Assembly: GCA_003290165.1 (NCBI GenBank)
Contig: QNQO01000639.1
Span: 248,001 to 312,000, forward strand
DNA: 64,000 bases
Reading direction: 5' to 3'
Origin: Berberis thunbergii
Taxonomy: Eukaryota; Streptophyta; Magnoliopsida; Ranunculales; Berberidaceae
Shown here: positions 1 through 10,201 of the stretch, one piece after another
Numbering within the stretch: position 1 is the stretch's first letter
Layout: each line of letters opens with the position of its first letter
The notes under the pieces: model-generated
The model's input: the letters and a program-made list of their open reading frames with translations, nothing else
Told to the model about the DNA's origin: nothing
Databases searched by the model: none
Program-made: the position numbers and the translations under genes

Positions 1-622
1 GAAGATAAAAGACGGTTGAGATTTAACCAAATATATGAATCTAACAGATCACATAGAACTTAAAGCACCAAGAATGCATGAGTTCGATTCCCATACCCAA
101 CATTTTGATATTTATTTATTTTCCTTTAATGGTTGGTGGTGGTAATTATATATCTAAATATGAAGAATGAAAACTTAAGGGTGATAATGTTTTGACAAGT
201 TTTAAATTTTTGTCATGCCAACGACACGAGAAATACCCTAGTTTATATTACAAATAAGGATGGTGTTTGAGGTTGGAGATATAAGGCGACTGAGATTTAT
301 CCAACTATAAGAATTTAAAGAATAACATAGAACTTAAAACACTAAGAGTGCATGAGTTCGATTCTCATACCCAATATTTTGATTTTTTTATCTCTATTTA
401 TCATGTTAAACTTCGTGCCAACGGCACGGAAAATACCCTTGTTATATATACAAAACATGATGGTGTTTTGGGTGGGAGATAAAAGACGACTGAGATTTAA
501 CCAAATATATGAATCTAACAGATCACATTGAAACTTAAAGCACCAAGAGTGCATGGGTTCGATTTCCATACCCAACATTTTTTATATTTATTTATTTTCT
601 TCAATTGTTGATGATGGAGGTG
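1..622. repeat. Imperfect array of a ~200-275 bp repeat
   Basis: Three successive units share, in order, a GATAAAAGACG-like start (near 1, 274 and 477), an AACTTAAAGCACCAAGAGTGC block, a GGTTCGATTCCCATACCC block, and a short hairpin CGTGCCAACGGCACG (near 214 and 413). A fourth partial unit lies at 1378-1610, beyond a hAT insertion. The GGTTCGATTCC core matches the B box of tRNA-derived promoters, but I see no convincing A box, so a SINE origin is only a possibility. No coding potential is visible. Confidence 0.7.
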
Positions 623-630
623 TTGAAAAT

Positions 631-1369
631 TAGGGGTGGGTATGGGATGAACCTCATCCCATTTGTTCGGGAGCGGGACAGGATGGACCTCATCTCGATC
701 TCGTCCCATCCTAAACGGGTTTGGGATGGAACAAGATTAGATAGGATGAACATGTACTAAATAGTCTTCCAATGAAGAATAACAAAAAAATTCCATCTCA
801 CATTGCTCACACTAATAATGCATAATTTATGTACATATAACATTCATCATAATAATATAAAACGTCATATACAAATTTATCTCACGTTGGTCCTAATTGC
901 ATCTTGTATTAATGATATAAGTTCTCAAATTGTCTTAATATAAGTTCAAAAATTAAAAATATTGCTCATTGACCAAATTTTCAACTACATAACTCATAGT
1001 GCAAAACTAAACTAACCATCATTTGTTTTTATTTTCTACAAGAATAATTGTCCTATAATCAATATAAAATGTGAAAAAGCATAAATTTTTATGAGTTCTA
1101 TTTGACCTAAAATATTCAAAATGAAGTTTCTATCTAAACAACGAGTACCAAATCAAACAAGTCTTCAAACAATAGATGTTTTGATTTAATTTCAACACAT
1201 CCTAAATTTTCCTTTAGAAGAGTAATTTGATTAAAATTATTAATAATAAATATTGAATAAATAAGTTCGGGACATGACAGGATAGGCGAAATTGAAAATC
1301 TCCATCTTGATCCTATCCCATTTTAGATCGGGACAAGATCGAGATCGTGGGATGGGATGCCCACCCCTA
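631..1369. mobile_element. Non-autonomous hAT element, 739 bp
   Basis: The ends are inverted repeats beginning TAGGGGTGGG and closing with CCCACCCCTA. They are flanked by a perfect 8-bp direct repeat, TTGAAAAT, at 623-630 and 1370-1377; an 8-bp target duplication is the hAT signature. Subterminal GGGATGG/CATCCC motifs recur in both orientations near both ends, a usual arrangement for transposase binding sites. There is no transposase ORF. The element interrupts the local repeat array, so it is younger than the array. The same terminal family appears at 31038-32200. Confidence 0.9.
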
Positions 1370-1377
1370 TTGAAAAT

Positions 1378-1640
1378 TCAAGGGTGATCATATTTTGACA
1401 AGTTTTAAACTTTTATCGTGCCAACGGCACGGGGATACCATAGACTGCATGGGTTCGATTCCCATACCCAACATTTTTATATTTATTTATTTTTCTTCAA
1501 TTGTTGATAGTCTTGATTAAGCATGTAAGTATAAAGGATGAAAAACTAAAGAGTGATCATGTTTTGACAATTTTGAAACTTTTATCGTGGCCAATTGATG
1601 AGTACAAGGAAAATTTGGAATGAATAGCCCAATTGTTGCT
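1378..1640. repeat. Continuation of the left-end repeat array
   Basis: After the hAT insertion the array resumes with the TTTTGACAAGTTTTAAACTT block, the CGTGCCAACGGCACG hairpin (about 1414-1428) and another GGGTTCGATTCCCATACCC block (about 1449-1467). A further degenerate copy of the first block lies near 1560. Confidence 0.65.
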
Positions 1641-2589
1641 ATTGTTGTTGTTGTTTTTTTTTTTTTTTTAAATTAGTTATCTACATGATTACCATTGTTA
1701 ATATAAATAATTTTTTACCATATAGCTTTTATGTTCTTTTTCACCACCCCCTTTTGTGTTATGTATCAAGTCATTAGTGAGGCAGCAAAAAATCTAGCGG
1801 TTGTTAATGCCGAGAGGACTGTCTTCGATGTGAAGAGACTCATAGGCAGAAAGTAATACATCTCATATCTTCTTTCAACTTGTTACTTGCATTTTTATTG
1901 TTTGTAAGAAGAGTGGCTTAATTATCAATTGCTGGCAGGTTTGAAGACAAAGAGGTTCAAAGGGACATGAAACTTGTTCCATACAAGATTGTGATCAAGG
2001 ATGGGAAGCCTTACATACAAGTCAAGATGAAGGATGGAGGGACTATGGTCATAGTTTTGAGATCATTGCCACGATTCTAACTAAGATGAAGGAGACAACT
2101 GAAGCATTCCTTGGGAAGAAAATCAAGGATGATGTTGTCACTGTCCCTGGTAAAGAGAAGCCGTTTCCTAATTCTGTATCCCGAAATCTAATTTGGGATT
2201 TTTTTTTATGCTTGACTTGTCTTGAAGGTTAGCTCATTTTGCTTGTCATGAATTCTACAACATACTTCAATGATGCCCTATGACAGGCTACTAAGGATGC
2301 TGGTGTGATAGTTAAATTAAATGTTGCGAGGATAATCAACGAACTGACTGTAGCAGCAATTGCATATGGTTTGGATAAGAAGGGTGGCGAGAAGAACATC
2401 CTTGTGTTTGATCTTGGGGGTGGAACAATCGAAGTTACATATGAGGTTGATGCCAATGGTATCTTAAGAGTCAAAGACAGAGGACAAAGGCAGTGGTAAT
2501 TCGGAGAAGATCACTATCACCAATCAGGGCGGAGCCAAGATTGCAGACAAAAGGGCGCAAACAATACACAATTATTCAACTATACCAAT

Positions 2590-3140
2590 GTCACGATTCG
2601 ATCCACAGAGTATTATATTATTCGCTTTGGGTCTAAGGTCCGCACGAATTTAAAATACATGGTACTTTGTAGATTCAACCTTGTACATATACAATACATC
2701 ACCTTCCCTTACCCAGGCGATGTGAGACTATGATATTCCCTTTGTAGCTTGACAACCCTCTTGAGATCTATGAGCTTCTCCCTCACCCTCCCCTTCAGGT
2801 CCATCCACACAAGGGTATCACAGTCCATCCCCTCGGGATCCAACGTCCTCGTTGGCACACTTTCAACTGGGCCAGGCTCTGATATCATTTTGTCACAACC
2901 CGATCCACAGAGTACTATATTGTCCTCTTTGGGCCCAAGGCCCGCACGATTTTAAAACGCGTAGTACTTTGTAGATCCAATCTCGTAGATACATAGTACA
3001 TCACCTTCCCTTACCCAGACGATGTGAAGCTATGATCTCCTCTTTGTAGCTTGCCAACCTTTTTGGGATCCATGAGCTTTTGAGCTTCTCCCTCATCCTT
3101 CCCCCCAGATCCGCTCACACAAGGGTATCACAACCAATTT
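2590..3140. repeat. Duplicated ~250-300 bp repeat inside the BiP pseudogene
   Basis: Two direct copies, about 2590-2832 and 2887-3137, share GATCCACAGAGTA, TTTGGG.C.AAGG.CCGCACGA, CATCACCTTCCCTTACCCAG, GAGCTTCTCCCTCA and a closing ACACAAGGGTATCACA. The copies differ at many positions. The inserted block splits the last two BiP homology regions. I see no terminal inverted repeats or coding region and cannot assign a family. Confidence 0.65.
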
Positions 3141-3579
3141 CACCAGTGGCACAACTCCATCTTATTCAATTATTAGCTTCCCATACCGATTGTTGTCACG
3201 AGCAAGCGAAATGAGGGAGGCTTCCGCATCGGACCTGTCATCGAGTGATTCAGTGTAGAGCGTGACCATGTGCTCCCATATTAGGCACAAAATTGGTTCA
3301 TTCGCAGTAATAGTTGGGAGTCTTAAATATTCGTCGGATGCGGCAAAGATGAGGATCCAAGAGACGTCCATGAAATTTCTTGAACGCGGCCACAGGAAAT
3401 TATAATAACCAAGATTCAAAATATATCATTGCACCCATCAGAAGTTCAAAAATTCAATGAATGAAAGCATTTTTCAAATGTGAGTGAGGCAACCTACAAA
3501 TTTAAAAGGTGGCAATATAAAAAATATGAATATTTTAATGAGTTTTTTTTAAAGATATTGACCTCCTTAGCTAAAGGTA

Positions 3580-3760
3580 GATCTTCGCACGAAACAACTT
3601 GGAAACAACTTGGAAACATATATTTACAACATGAACAACATATATTTACAACATGAAATTAACAAGACCGTTAAGGAAGCTGAAGAGTTTTGCTGAGAAA
3701 GACAAGAAGATCTTCGCACGAAACAACTTGGAAACATATATTTACAACATGAACCACATC
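3580..3760. repeat. Short tandem duplications of BiP coding sequence
   Basis: The string ATCTTCGCACGAAACAACTT followed by GGAAACATATATTTACAACATGAA occurs intact in the BiP C-terminal piece (about 3710-3752). It also occurs as partial, overlapping copies at 3583-3655. This looks like filler copied from the neighbouring exon during repair at the right edge of the inserted block. Confidence 0.6.
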
Positions 3761-4000
3761 AGTGACAAATATAAGCTGGCCGACAAGCTTGAATCAGAGG
3801 ACAAAGAGAAGATTGAGACAACTGTAAAGGAGGCACTTGAATGGCTGGATGATAACTAGAGTGTCGGGAAAGAGGATTACGAGGAAAAACTAAATGAGGT
3901 GGAAGCAGTGTGCAACCTAACCATCACTACTGTATACCAGAAATTCGGTGGAGCACCTGGAGGTGGATCAGAAGATGATGATTCTCATGACGAATTATGA

Positions 4001-4408
4001 GATGGTTTCTTCATTTAATCTTTGTAAAAATTTTCAGCCGCTAGACTAAAAACAGACTACAAAAAACAGGGGAGGGAGAATGGGGCATTTGTTCATTGTT
4101 TCAATCTCCTCTACTTCATTTTTGCCCTTGATACTAGAGAAAACGAAGTAACATTGTAACATTTTCTGTTTGTGCCTTGAGGGTTTTTTCTCCATGTAGT
4201 GACTTCCTTTAGGATGTAATCTTTGATGTGGCAATAAATGGAAGTGCTTACATGCTCATCTTTCAGATCATGTATGGACCTAAAATTTTACCTTGATCTA
4301 CATTCATGAATATGATGTACTAAACTTTGAATGTCAATAGAATTACAAACACAAACAGAGACATCTCATATAGCAAAATGTTTATTTGCTATTTGTGGTT
4401 GCAATACT
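4001..4408 (+). other. 3' flank of BiP pseudogene with AATAAA at 4233-4238
   Basis: The sequence after the HDEL stop has no gene. An AATAAA hexamer at 4233-4238, about 235 bp past the stop, could be the old polyadenylation signal of the parent BiP gene. That is an inference from position only. Confidence 0.4.
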
Positions 4409-4815
4409 GATGCATGGATACGGGCGTGACACGCCGATTTGACAATGTCCAAAAAAACTAGGACTCGTGAACACGTTAGCACGTCATACTATTTTTTTAG
4501 AGTGTTTTGTTGCAAATAGAAAAAACACGAAGAATAAAATAGAGAAGAAGTAGAGGTGCAAAGGTGGAAAATATGATTATTTGCATATATCTAAAATTAA
4601 AAAATAAAACCAAGTCGGTTGCCGAGTCTTGACTGTATACTGACCAAGTTTGGGATGTATCGGAGGTGTGTCTGACACGTTGACCACATTGACCATTTTT
4701 CTAACACCTACCGACACGTTGACCAAGTGTCGGAGGCGTGTCAAGCGAGTGTCAATGTCAAATACGTATTGAACACGAATACGACAAGTTTGCCAAGAGT
4801 CCGTACTTCCTTGTG
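4409..4815. repeat. GACACG-rich dispersed-repeat candidate
   Basis: This stretch is richer in CpG than its surroundings. It repeats GACACG/CGTGTC motifs many times in both orientations, for example TGACACGTTGACCA, CCGACACGTTGACCAAGT, and GTGTCGGAG followed by GTGTGTC or GCGTGTC. It looks like a non-coding element, but I could not define ends or a target duplication. 4816-5250 holds nothing I recognise. Confidence 0.4.
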
Positions 4816-5251
4816 ACTACACATAGTAGAATAACATAGTAGCGTAACAATCATATGGCTTTATTTGATGGTAATGAAAATTCATATACGTACATGCAAC
4901 TGCAAGTGTAAACAATGACAAGTGTTAGTTTGTCCGAGGAAGTGACTTTCCACTGCAGAAGGACCAAGGCACTTGAACCGAGCTTAGGTCTTCTGTTCCA
5001 TGTGGTGGACCTAACAGAAAGACATGGTGCAGTTAACTGCAGCCATAATATGCTATGCACCATCCAAATTAGCGAGCCTTAAAATAGCTGTGCAAATTTT
5101 GAATTTAAAGACGAGATAGGGATTTAATTTAGTGCATTGATCGCATGCATCTTAAACCAAACCAAACACATCTCTTTTCCATAAACGAAAAAGATATCTA
5201 GTCTCCCCCCCTCCCGCCCCGAATTTCTAAGACTTCTTCTTGAGTAAGTCT

Positions 5252-5351
5252 AGGGAGCGAGGGAGGGCCCAACACCACCCACCCTCCTTGAGATGCGCAT
5301 CACCGCCCATCTTGAGGAGGGTGGGCGGTGTTGGGCCCTCCCTCGCTCCCT
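5252..5351. repeat. Near-perfect hairpin, 37-bp arms
   Basis: The left arm 5252-5288 and right arm 5315-5351 are reverse complements with one mismatch (AGGGAGCGAGGGAGGGCCCA versus TGGGCCCTCCCTCGCTCCCT at the ends). The loop is about 26 bp. The arms are very GC-rich and would extrude as a stable cruciform. Confidence 0.85.
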
Positions 5352-5374
5352 GCCCTTGGTCTCTAGAATCAGGG

Positions 5375-5403
5375 CTATCTATCTATCTGTCTATCTATCT
5401 ATC

Positions 5404-5487
<84 letters not shown>
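5375..5487. repeat. (TCTA)n microsatellite, ~113 bp
   Basis: This is an almost uninterrupted run of the tetranucleotide CTAT/ATCT, with single-base interruptions (a CTGT near 5389 and a TTAT near 5414) and decay to ATCAATCAAT at its right edge. It generates long spurious ORFs rich in Ile, Tyr, Leu and Ser on the plus strand, which I do not regard as genes. Confidence 0.95.
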
Positions 5488-5521
5488 AATCAATCTATTT
5501 CTCTATGGAACCCTTTTACGC

Positions 5522-5650
5522 GTCGAGGGAATGGGCGAGGAAAACAACGAGGGGGGTGGGTGTTACCACTCATCCCCCTCAAGATTCACAATGGCACGCA
5601 TCTCAAGGGGGATGAAGGGTCATACCACCTCCCTCGCCCATTCCCTCGAC
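5522..5650. repeat. Second hairpin, 19-bp perfect outer arms
   Basis: The arms 5522-5540 (GTCGAGGGAATGGGCGAGG) and 5632-5650 are exact reverse complements. The inner region also pairs partly (CATCCCCCTCAAGAT against ATCTCAAGGGGGATG). It lies 34 bp to the right of the microsatellite, mirroring the hairpin at 5252-5351. Confidence 0.85.
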
Positions 5651-5709
5651 ATTTAGAATTCCCGCTCTCTATGATCAATCTTTTCTTTTTGACTTGAAGA
5701 AGAGCTTTA

Positions 5710-6541
5710 AGGGCGTGTTTGGTTACCCCTTTGACCATTGTAATGTAATGGCTATTACAATGGTTAATTACATTCCTTTGTTTGGTGAAGCAAAAACCAT
5801 TGTAACCGTAATCTCCATTACAGATTTGGTTGTAATCGCCATTCCTTCCTGCACCCCTATGAATGGCCATTACATTGGTCATTGTAATGGTCAAGGTTAC
5901 CTAATGACTTTTTTTACCCTCCTCACCCTCCCCCTGTAATCTCTTCTTCCCTCTGTTCTCATCATCTTTCTCACCGTCTCCAATACCTCCTCCAACTCCA
6001 CCTCCACCACTGCCAGCTCCAAATCCTCCACCATGTCGTAAACCACCTTCATCATCTTCCTCTTCCATGGACTTTCGTGAAATCCACCCGCTACCACCAC
6101 GTCAGCCACCCACCACCAACTCACCCACCCTTCTCCTTGTGAAGAAATCCACCCACCACCACCACCTCACCCACCACCCTTCTATTGTGACAAGAAATCC
6201 ACTACCCCCACCACCACCTCACCTACCCTTCTCCATGTCATAGAAATCCACCACCCCCACCACCACTTCACCCACATTCTCCCTGTGACAAGAGATAGGA
6301 AAAAAAAGAGGGGAATAAAAAAAGAAGAGAGAGTAGGGGTATAAAGAGAGATAGTGGGAGAATGATTTGGGGTTTTTGATTTTTAAGTGAGGATATTTTT
6401 GGAAAATAATTTTTACATTACCACCTTACCATTTAAAATTATACCAAACATACATATTACCATTACCATTACCACTATCATTACTATTACCATTACCATT
6501 CCCATTCCCATTCCCATTCCATTGAGTAACCAAACAAGGCC
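5710..6541. mobile_element. PIF/Harbinger-like MITE, ~830 bp
   Basis: The left end GGGCGTGTTTGGTTAC (5711-5726) is matched in inverse at the right end (GTAACCAAACAAGGCC, 6526-6541). TTA trinucleotides flank both ends (5707-5709, 6542-6544), fitting the 3-bp duplication of PIF/Harbinger elements. Internally it has CATTACAATGG-type repeats at both ends and a CCACCACC-rich middle, plus (CATTAC)n and (CCCATT)n runs near the right end. There is no transposase. The short Pro/His-rich ORFs across it are low-complexity artefacts. Confidence 0.75.
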
Positions 6542-6668
6542 TTATAGCTTTGACACTCTTCTTGGAAATCTAGCCCGCAAATATACTGCTCCAACTTGGA
6601 TTGCACCCACTGCCACTCTTAGTTGGTGGATTGGGCAATTAGGTTTTCTTGTGTCTCAAGAGTTGGCC

Positions 6669-7085
6669 ATGGCCATGGGAGGAGACTCAGACTGGCAAGA
6701 GCTAGGGCAGTCGGTTTTCATCAGCCTTATTTTCTCCTTTCTCGTTGCGAAGCTCATTTCGGTGGTCTTCTCATTCAAAGAAGAGAATCTCAAGCTGGTT
6801 CGCAAAGCAGATTTACATCTTGAATCGGATCAAAAGCTTACTTCCAATCTCCAACAAGAAGAAGATGATGTAACTAATGAGGAGGTGGAACCACTTGTTG
6901 GAAGAGAGTCTTCTGGTTAAAGTTGTGGAGAAAAACAAGGAGTTGAATTTTAGTGATAGATATTTGGGAGAGGATCGGGATGATTGGGAAGGTGTCGAGA
7001 CTACTCAGCTCGATCAAGAATTAGTGCTGCAACTACTTTCGTGGCCGCCACCGCAAAAGTTACTCGCATGTCACACAAGCATGGG
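6669..7085 (+). pseudogene. ACBP1/2-type acyl-CoA-binding protein, 5' fragment
   Basis: The reading frame from ATG 6669 matches the N-terminus of plant ACBP1/ACBP2, ER and plasma-membrane proteins that carry acyl-CoA esters. A short acidic lead (MAMGGDSDWQELGQ) precedes a single membrane segment, SVFISLIFSFLVAKLISVVF, and then a charged linker. The frame breaks near 6918. It continues one frame over with the family signature DDWEGVETTQLD (about 6977-7012) and then slips again before a SAATTFVAATAK stretch near 7030. The acyl-CoA-binding domain and ankyrin repeats are absent, because the sequence passes into a hAT-like end at about 7096. It is a truncated, double-frameshifted copy. The 125 bp before the ATG are open in frame but not recognised. 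Confidence 0.75.
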
Positions 7086-7095
7086 TGGACCTATT

Positions 7096-8700
7096 CAGGG
7101 ACTAGGGGGCAGCTGCCCCCCCCCCTGAACTTTTAAAAAATTTTAAAACTTTTTTTGGTTCATATTTAAAAAAAAAATAGTTTACTATTAGGGCTTCCCC
7201 TTCTCTGTTCTCTCGAGTCTCTCACACAGCCGCACAAAGCAGCGGTGCAAGGTCTTCTCTCATGCGGCCCTGTTCGAGTGTTCGGTTGTTCCTCTTCTCT
7301 CACGCAACCCTGTTCGCGGTTGTTCCTATTCTCTCACGCGATCCTGTACGGTTGTTCCTTTTCTCTCAATGAACTAAAATCTCTTCCTCTTTGGTTAATC
7401 CTCTGCTGCGTATCAGTTCGTCTTCAAGATTTCTCAAGGTAAAAAAAATACTTGAAATCTCATTGATATTTGCTTTTCTTCATCTCTGATTTCTTTGCTT
7501 GCTAGATTCCTGTATCGATATTGTCTTGATTTTTCATATTGCGATTCCTATGGATCTGTGAGAAATGCTTGCTGAAAAGTGATTAGATCGAGAATGTTAA
7601 TTTTAAGATTAATTGATTTTGTTTCTTGAAAAAACTGGGTAGGTTTTCGTATCTGTTGGAGCTAAAAGCTATAAACTCGCAACGAAGAGAAAGAACTGGT
7701 GAGCATCTGAGCCTCCTCAGTTGAACATTACAAGTTTCCAGAGCTTAAAAAAACACTATCAGTGGGTGGGTCAGCGTATTTAAGAAAGAGAAGAAACCCC
7801 ATTTTATCTATCTCTCTTGAAGATCTTCCATTCCCAAGAACAAAAGGGTCAGTAGTACATAATATTTTATCCAATTCATCTCTCAGAATTCATTTTCATT
7901 GTGTTTATGGATTTGGGTATGCTTCATTTTTTGTAGGGTTTCCTTGTTAGTTGAATTTGAAGTTTTTGCTAAAAAAAATTGAATTTTTTTAATCGCCCCA
8001 AACCTTTATTGAGAGAAAAGATTGAGGAACTTTGCTATGATTCACTGCTAATAAACCTTAAGCCTAATTTTGATATTAGCAAACAGAGAAGGTTGTCCAC
8101 TTTCATGCTAATCAATCATTTATTTCTGTTTAGTCTATCTCAGAGATTTTTGGGTGGCTAGATCCACTAATTATGAATAAAATTTTCTTAGGGTCGGGTT
8201 TGATGTTTTCAACTCATTTTTATCATTGTGATTAAGTTTTTTCCTTCTGCTGATTATGTTTTTTTAGGGATCTTTTTCTTTTAATCGATGTATATGCTGT
8301 GTAAGAGTTTCTTCATGTCCTCTACTAAAAATGTTTTTGCTTCAATTGATTAGCATTTTGCTTCTAATTGAATGCATACCTTCATTTTTTGTGGGTTTTC
8401 CTTGTTTTAGTTGAATTTGAAGTTTTTGTTTAAAAAGATTGAATTTTTTTAAACGCCCCAAACCTTTATTGAGAGAAAAGATTGAATTTCTGAAGTTGTT
8501 CGTGTGAAAAGTTTAGTTCTTGATTGGTAGGTCATCGTCAATGTCTGTTTCAGGTTGCTGGTTTTCTTTCTAGAATTGGGGTAGTCTAGAAACCTACTTT
8601 TTTCAGGTAGGATTTGTTGTGTTCATTGAGATTTTAGTTCTTCTGCTTAACTTGAAGGGATTAATGTATAACTCAGTTTTCTTCGTTACATTATATACAG
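7096..8700 (+). mobile_element. hAT-like end plus transcript-leader-like DNA
   Basis: The stretch starts CAGGGACTAGGGGGC, followed by the perfect palindrome GGGGGCAGCTGCCCCC (7105-7120), a C run and CTGAACTTTT. This is the arrangement seen at the ends of Tip100-type hAT elements in plants. What follows is pyrimidine-rich, with repeated TTCTCTCACGC.ACCCTGTTCG units (7240-7370) and a possible splice donor at 7439 (CAAGGTAAAAA). No transposase frame and no matching right end were found, so I read it as a truncated hAT fragment. No protein can be supported here. Confidence 0.45.
7923..8485. repeat. ~105-bp direct repeat pair (7923-8025 and 8381-8485)
   Basis: Both copies run from TTCATTTTTTGT.GG through TTGAATTTGAAGTTTTTG and CGCCCCAAACCTTTATTGAG to AGAAAAGATTGA, with a few indels. 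They are 458 bp apart. The duplication covers only this part of the hAT-like fragment. Confidence 0.85.
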
Positions 8701-8743
8701 ATTGCAAATCACGTGACTAAAGAAGAAATAGGGAGGACAAGGA

Positions 8744-10201
8744 CTACTTGGATTTTGCTTTACACTCTTGCAGCTCAGGTACCGTAGGAGTCGAAATTGA
8801 TTCCTCCTCAAAGACAATGTCTCGTACCTGATTTCTCCCCCCAAACTCGACATCTTCAAAAAATGTTGTTGTCCCCGTTTCAAAAATGGGCTTAATAGTG
8901 GGATTATAGAACTTGTAGCCCCTAGATCGCTCAAAGTAGCCAATGAAGTAGCTGCTCACTGTTTTGGAGTCCAATTTCTTTTCATTTAGCTGATAAGGCC
9001 TTGCTTCAGCTGGACATCCCCAAATGTGAAAATGCTTTAGACTAGGTCTTCTACCTGTCAAAAGTTCATAAGGTGTTTTGGCAGCTGCTTTAGTTGGTAC
9101 TCTATTAAAGATGTAAGCTGCAGTCTTTAGTGCTTCTCCCCAGAGTGATTCAGGTAAGGTAGAATGACTGATCATACTCCTTACCATGTCCTTAAGAGTT
9201 CGGTTTCGTCTTTCAGCTACACCATTCATGCTAGGTGATCCCGGCATGGTGTACTGTGGGACGATTCCACATTCCTCTAGGAATTTAGCAAATGGTCCTG
9301 GACGTTGTTCACCAAAATCGTCATATCTGTCGTAATACTCACCACCACGGTCAGACCTGACACTTTTAATTCATTTGTTGAGTTGGTTCTCAACCTCAGC
9401 TTTGAAAGCTTTGAACATATCCAGTGGCTCAGATTTCTCATGAATGAGATATAGGTACCCATAGCGTGAGTAATCGTCTATGAATGATATAAAATATTGT
9501 TGACCATTCCAAGAAGCCGAAGGGAATGGTCCACAAATATCTGTGTGGATCAATTATAAGATGTTTGAAGTCTTGTTTGCACCCAATCTCTTTTGTTTGG
9601 TCTGTTTTCCCTTGATGCACTCAATACAGACATCAAAGTCTGAAAAATCAAGAGAATCTATTATGCCATCTGACACAAGTCTATCCATTCTCATTTTTGA
9701 GATATGTCCTAAACGTTTGTGCCATAGTTTTGATGAATTTCCTTCATTTAGCTTACGCTTAGTACCATGTGATTCTACATGCAAGGTTACATTATATGAG
9801 GCAATAGTATCAAGAAGATATAGGTTATCAAATGTGCTTAATGAACCAATACCAATAATATTGGAATTTAATGAAAGACTAAATTGATTATTTCCAAATG
9901 AACAACAATATCCAAATTTGTCCAACAAGGATATAGAAACCAAATTTCGTCTAAATGACGGCACTACAAAAGTGTCTTTCAGTTCCAAATAACAACCAAT
10001 CCCTAAGAGTAACCTAAAGTTTCCTATTGCTTCCACTTCTACCGATTTTCCATCGCCCATGAAGATGCGTCTTTCAGCATCACTTGGCTTTCGGTAGCTC
10101 AGACAACCCTGCATAGAAACACTTATGCGAGTAGTAGCACCGGAATCTAACCACCAAGTGTTTCTAGGTACTGAAGCTAAGTTAATCTCAGAACAGACCA
10201 A
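8744..10201 (-). pseudogene. Copia A protease-integrase region
   Basis: The frame 10201-9554 begins with the copia protease motif (TWWLDSGATT), where the catalytic Asp sits in DSGA. It continues into the pre-integrase zinc-binding region (LWHKRLGHISKMRMDRLV, then CIECIKGKQ). The integrase catalytic core follows in shifted frames: HTDICGPF and FIDDYSRYGYLYL at 9553-9371, a [12 protein letters not shown] segment near 9330, and [13 protein letters not shown] around 9225, supplying the D,D,E residues. The C-terminal part has [19 protein letters not shown] and [19 protein letters not shown]. Frameshifts near 9550 and 9360, and a stop after KAKSK at 8744, break it. It is inactive. Confidence 0.9.

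Larger units (their letters stand above)
1772..4000 (+). pseudogene. BiP (ER Hsp70) pseudogene
   Basis: This is the remnant of a plant BiP, the ER-lumenal Hsp70 chaperone that binds unfolded proteins in an ATP-dependent way. Exon-like pieces at 1772-1852 and 1939-2149 cover the N-terminal ATPase domain ([26 protein letters not shown]), with a GT..AG intron between them. A third piece from 2261 contains [14 protein letters not shown] and the phosphate loop VFDLGGGT. It then jumps straight into the substrate-binding region ([10 protein letters not shown]), so about 300 residues are missing. The last piece, 3653-4000, carries [15 protein letters not shown] and [14 protein letters not shown], ending in the ER-retention signal HDEL (3986-3997) and a stop. 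Defects are a changed splice acceptor (AA for AG at 2259-2260), in-frame stops (2281, 3857), frameshifts, the internal deletion, and about 1 kb of inserted repeat at 2540-3590. It cannot make a chaperone. Confidence 0.9.

Noticed and set aside
2229..2474. 81-codon minus-strand ORF over the BiP region
   Set aside because: Antisense shadow of the conserved Hsp70 coding sequence.
5240..5697. Two plus-strand ORFs of 134-138 codons rich in Ile, Tyr, Leu and Ser
   Set aside because: They are translations of the (TCTA)n microsatellite and flanking hairpins in two frames; no family similarity.
5897..6920. Extensin-like or His/Pro-rich ORFs and a 177-codon ORF starting at 6387
   Set aside because: The first part is low-complexity MITE sequence. 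Only the portion from 6669 resembles a protein (ACBP) and it is frameshifted.
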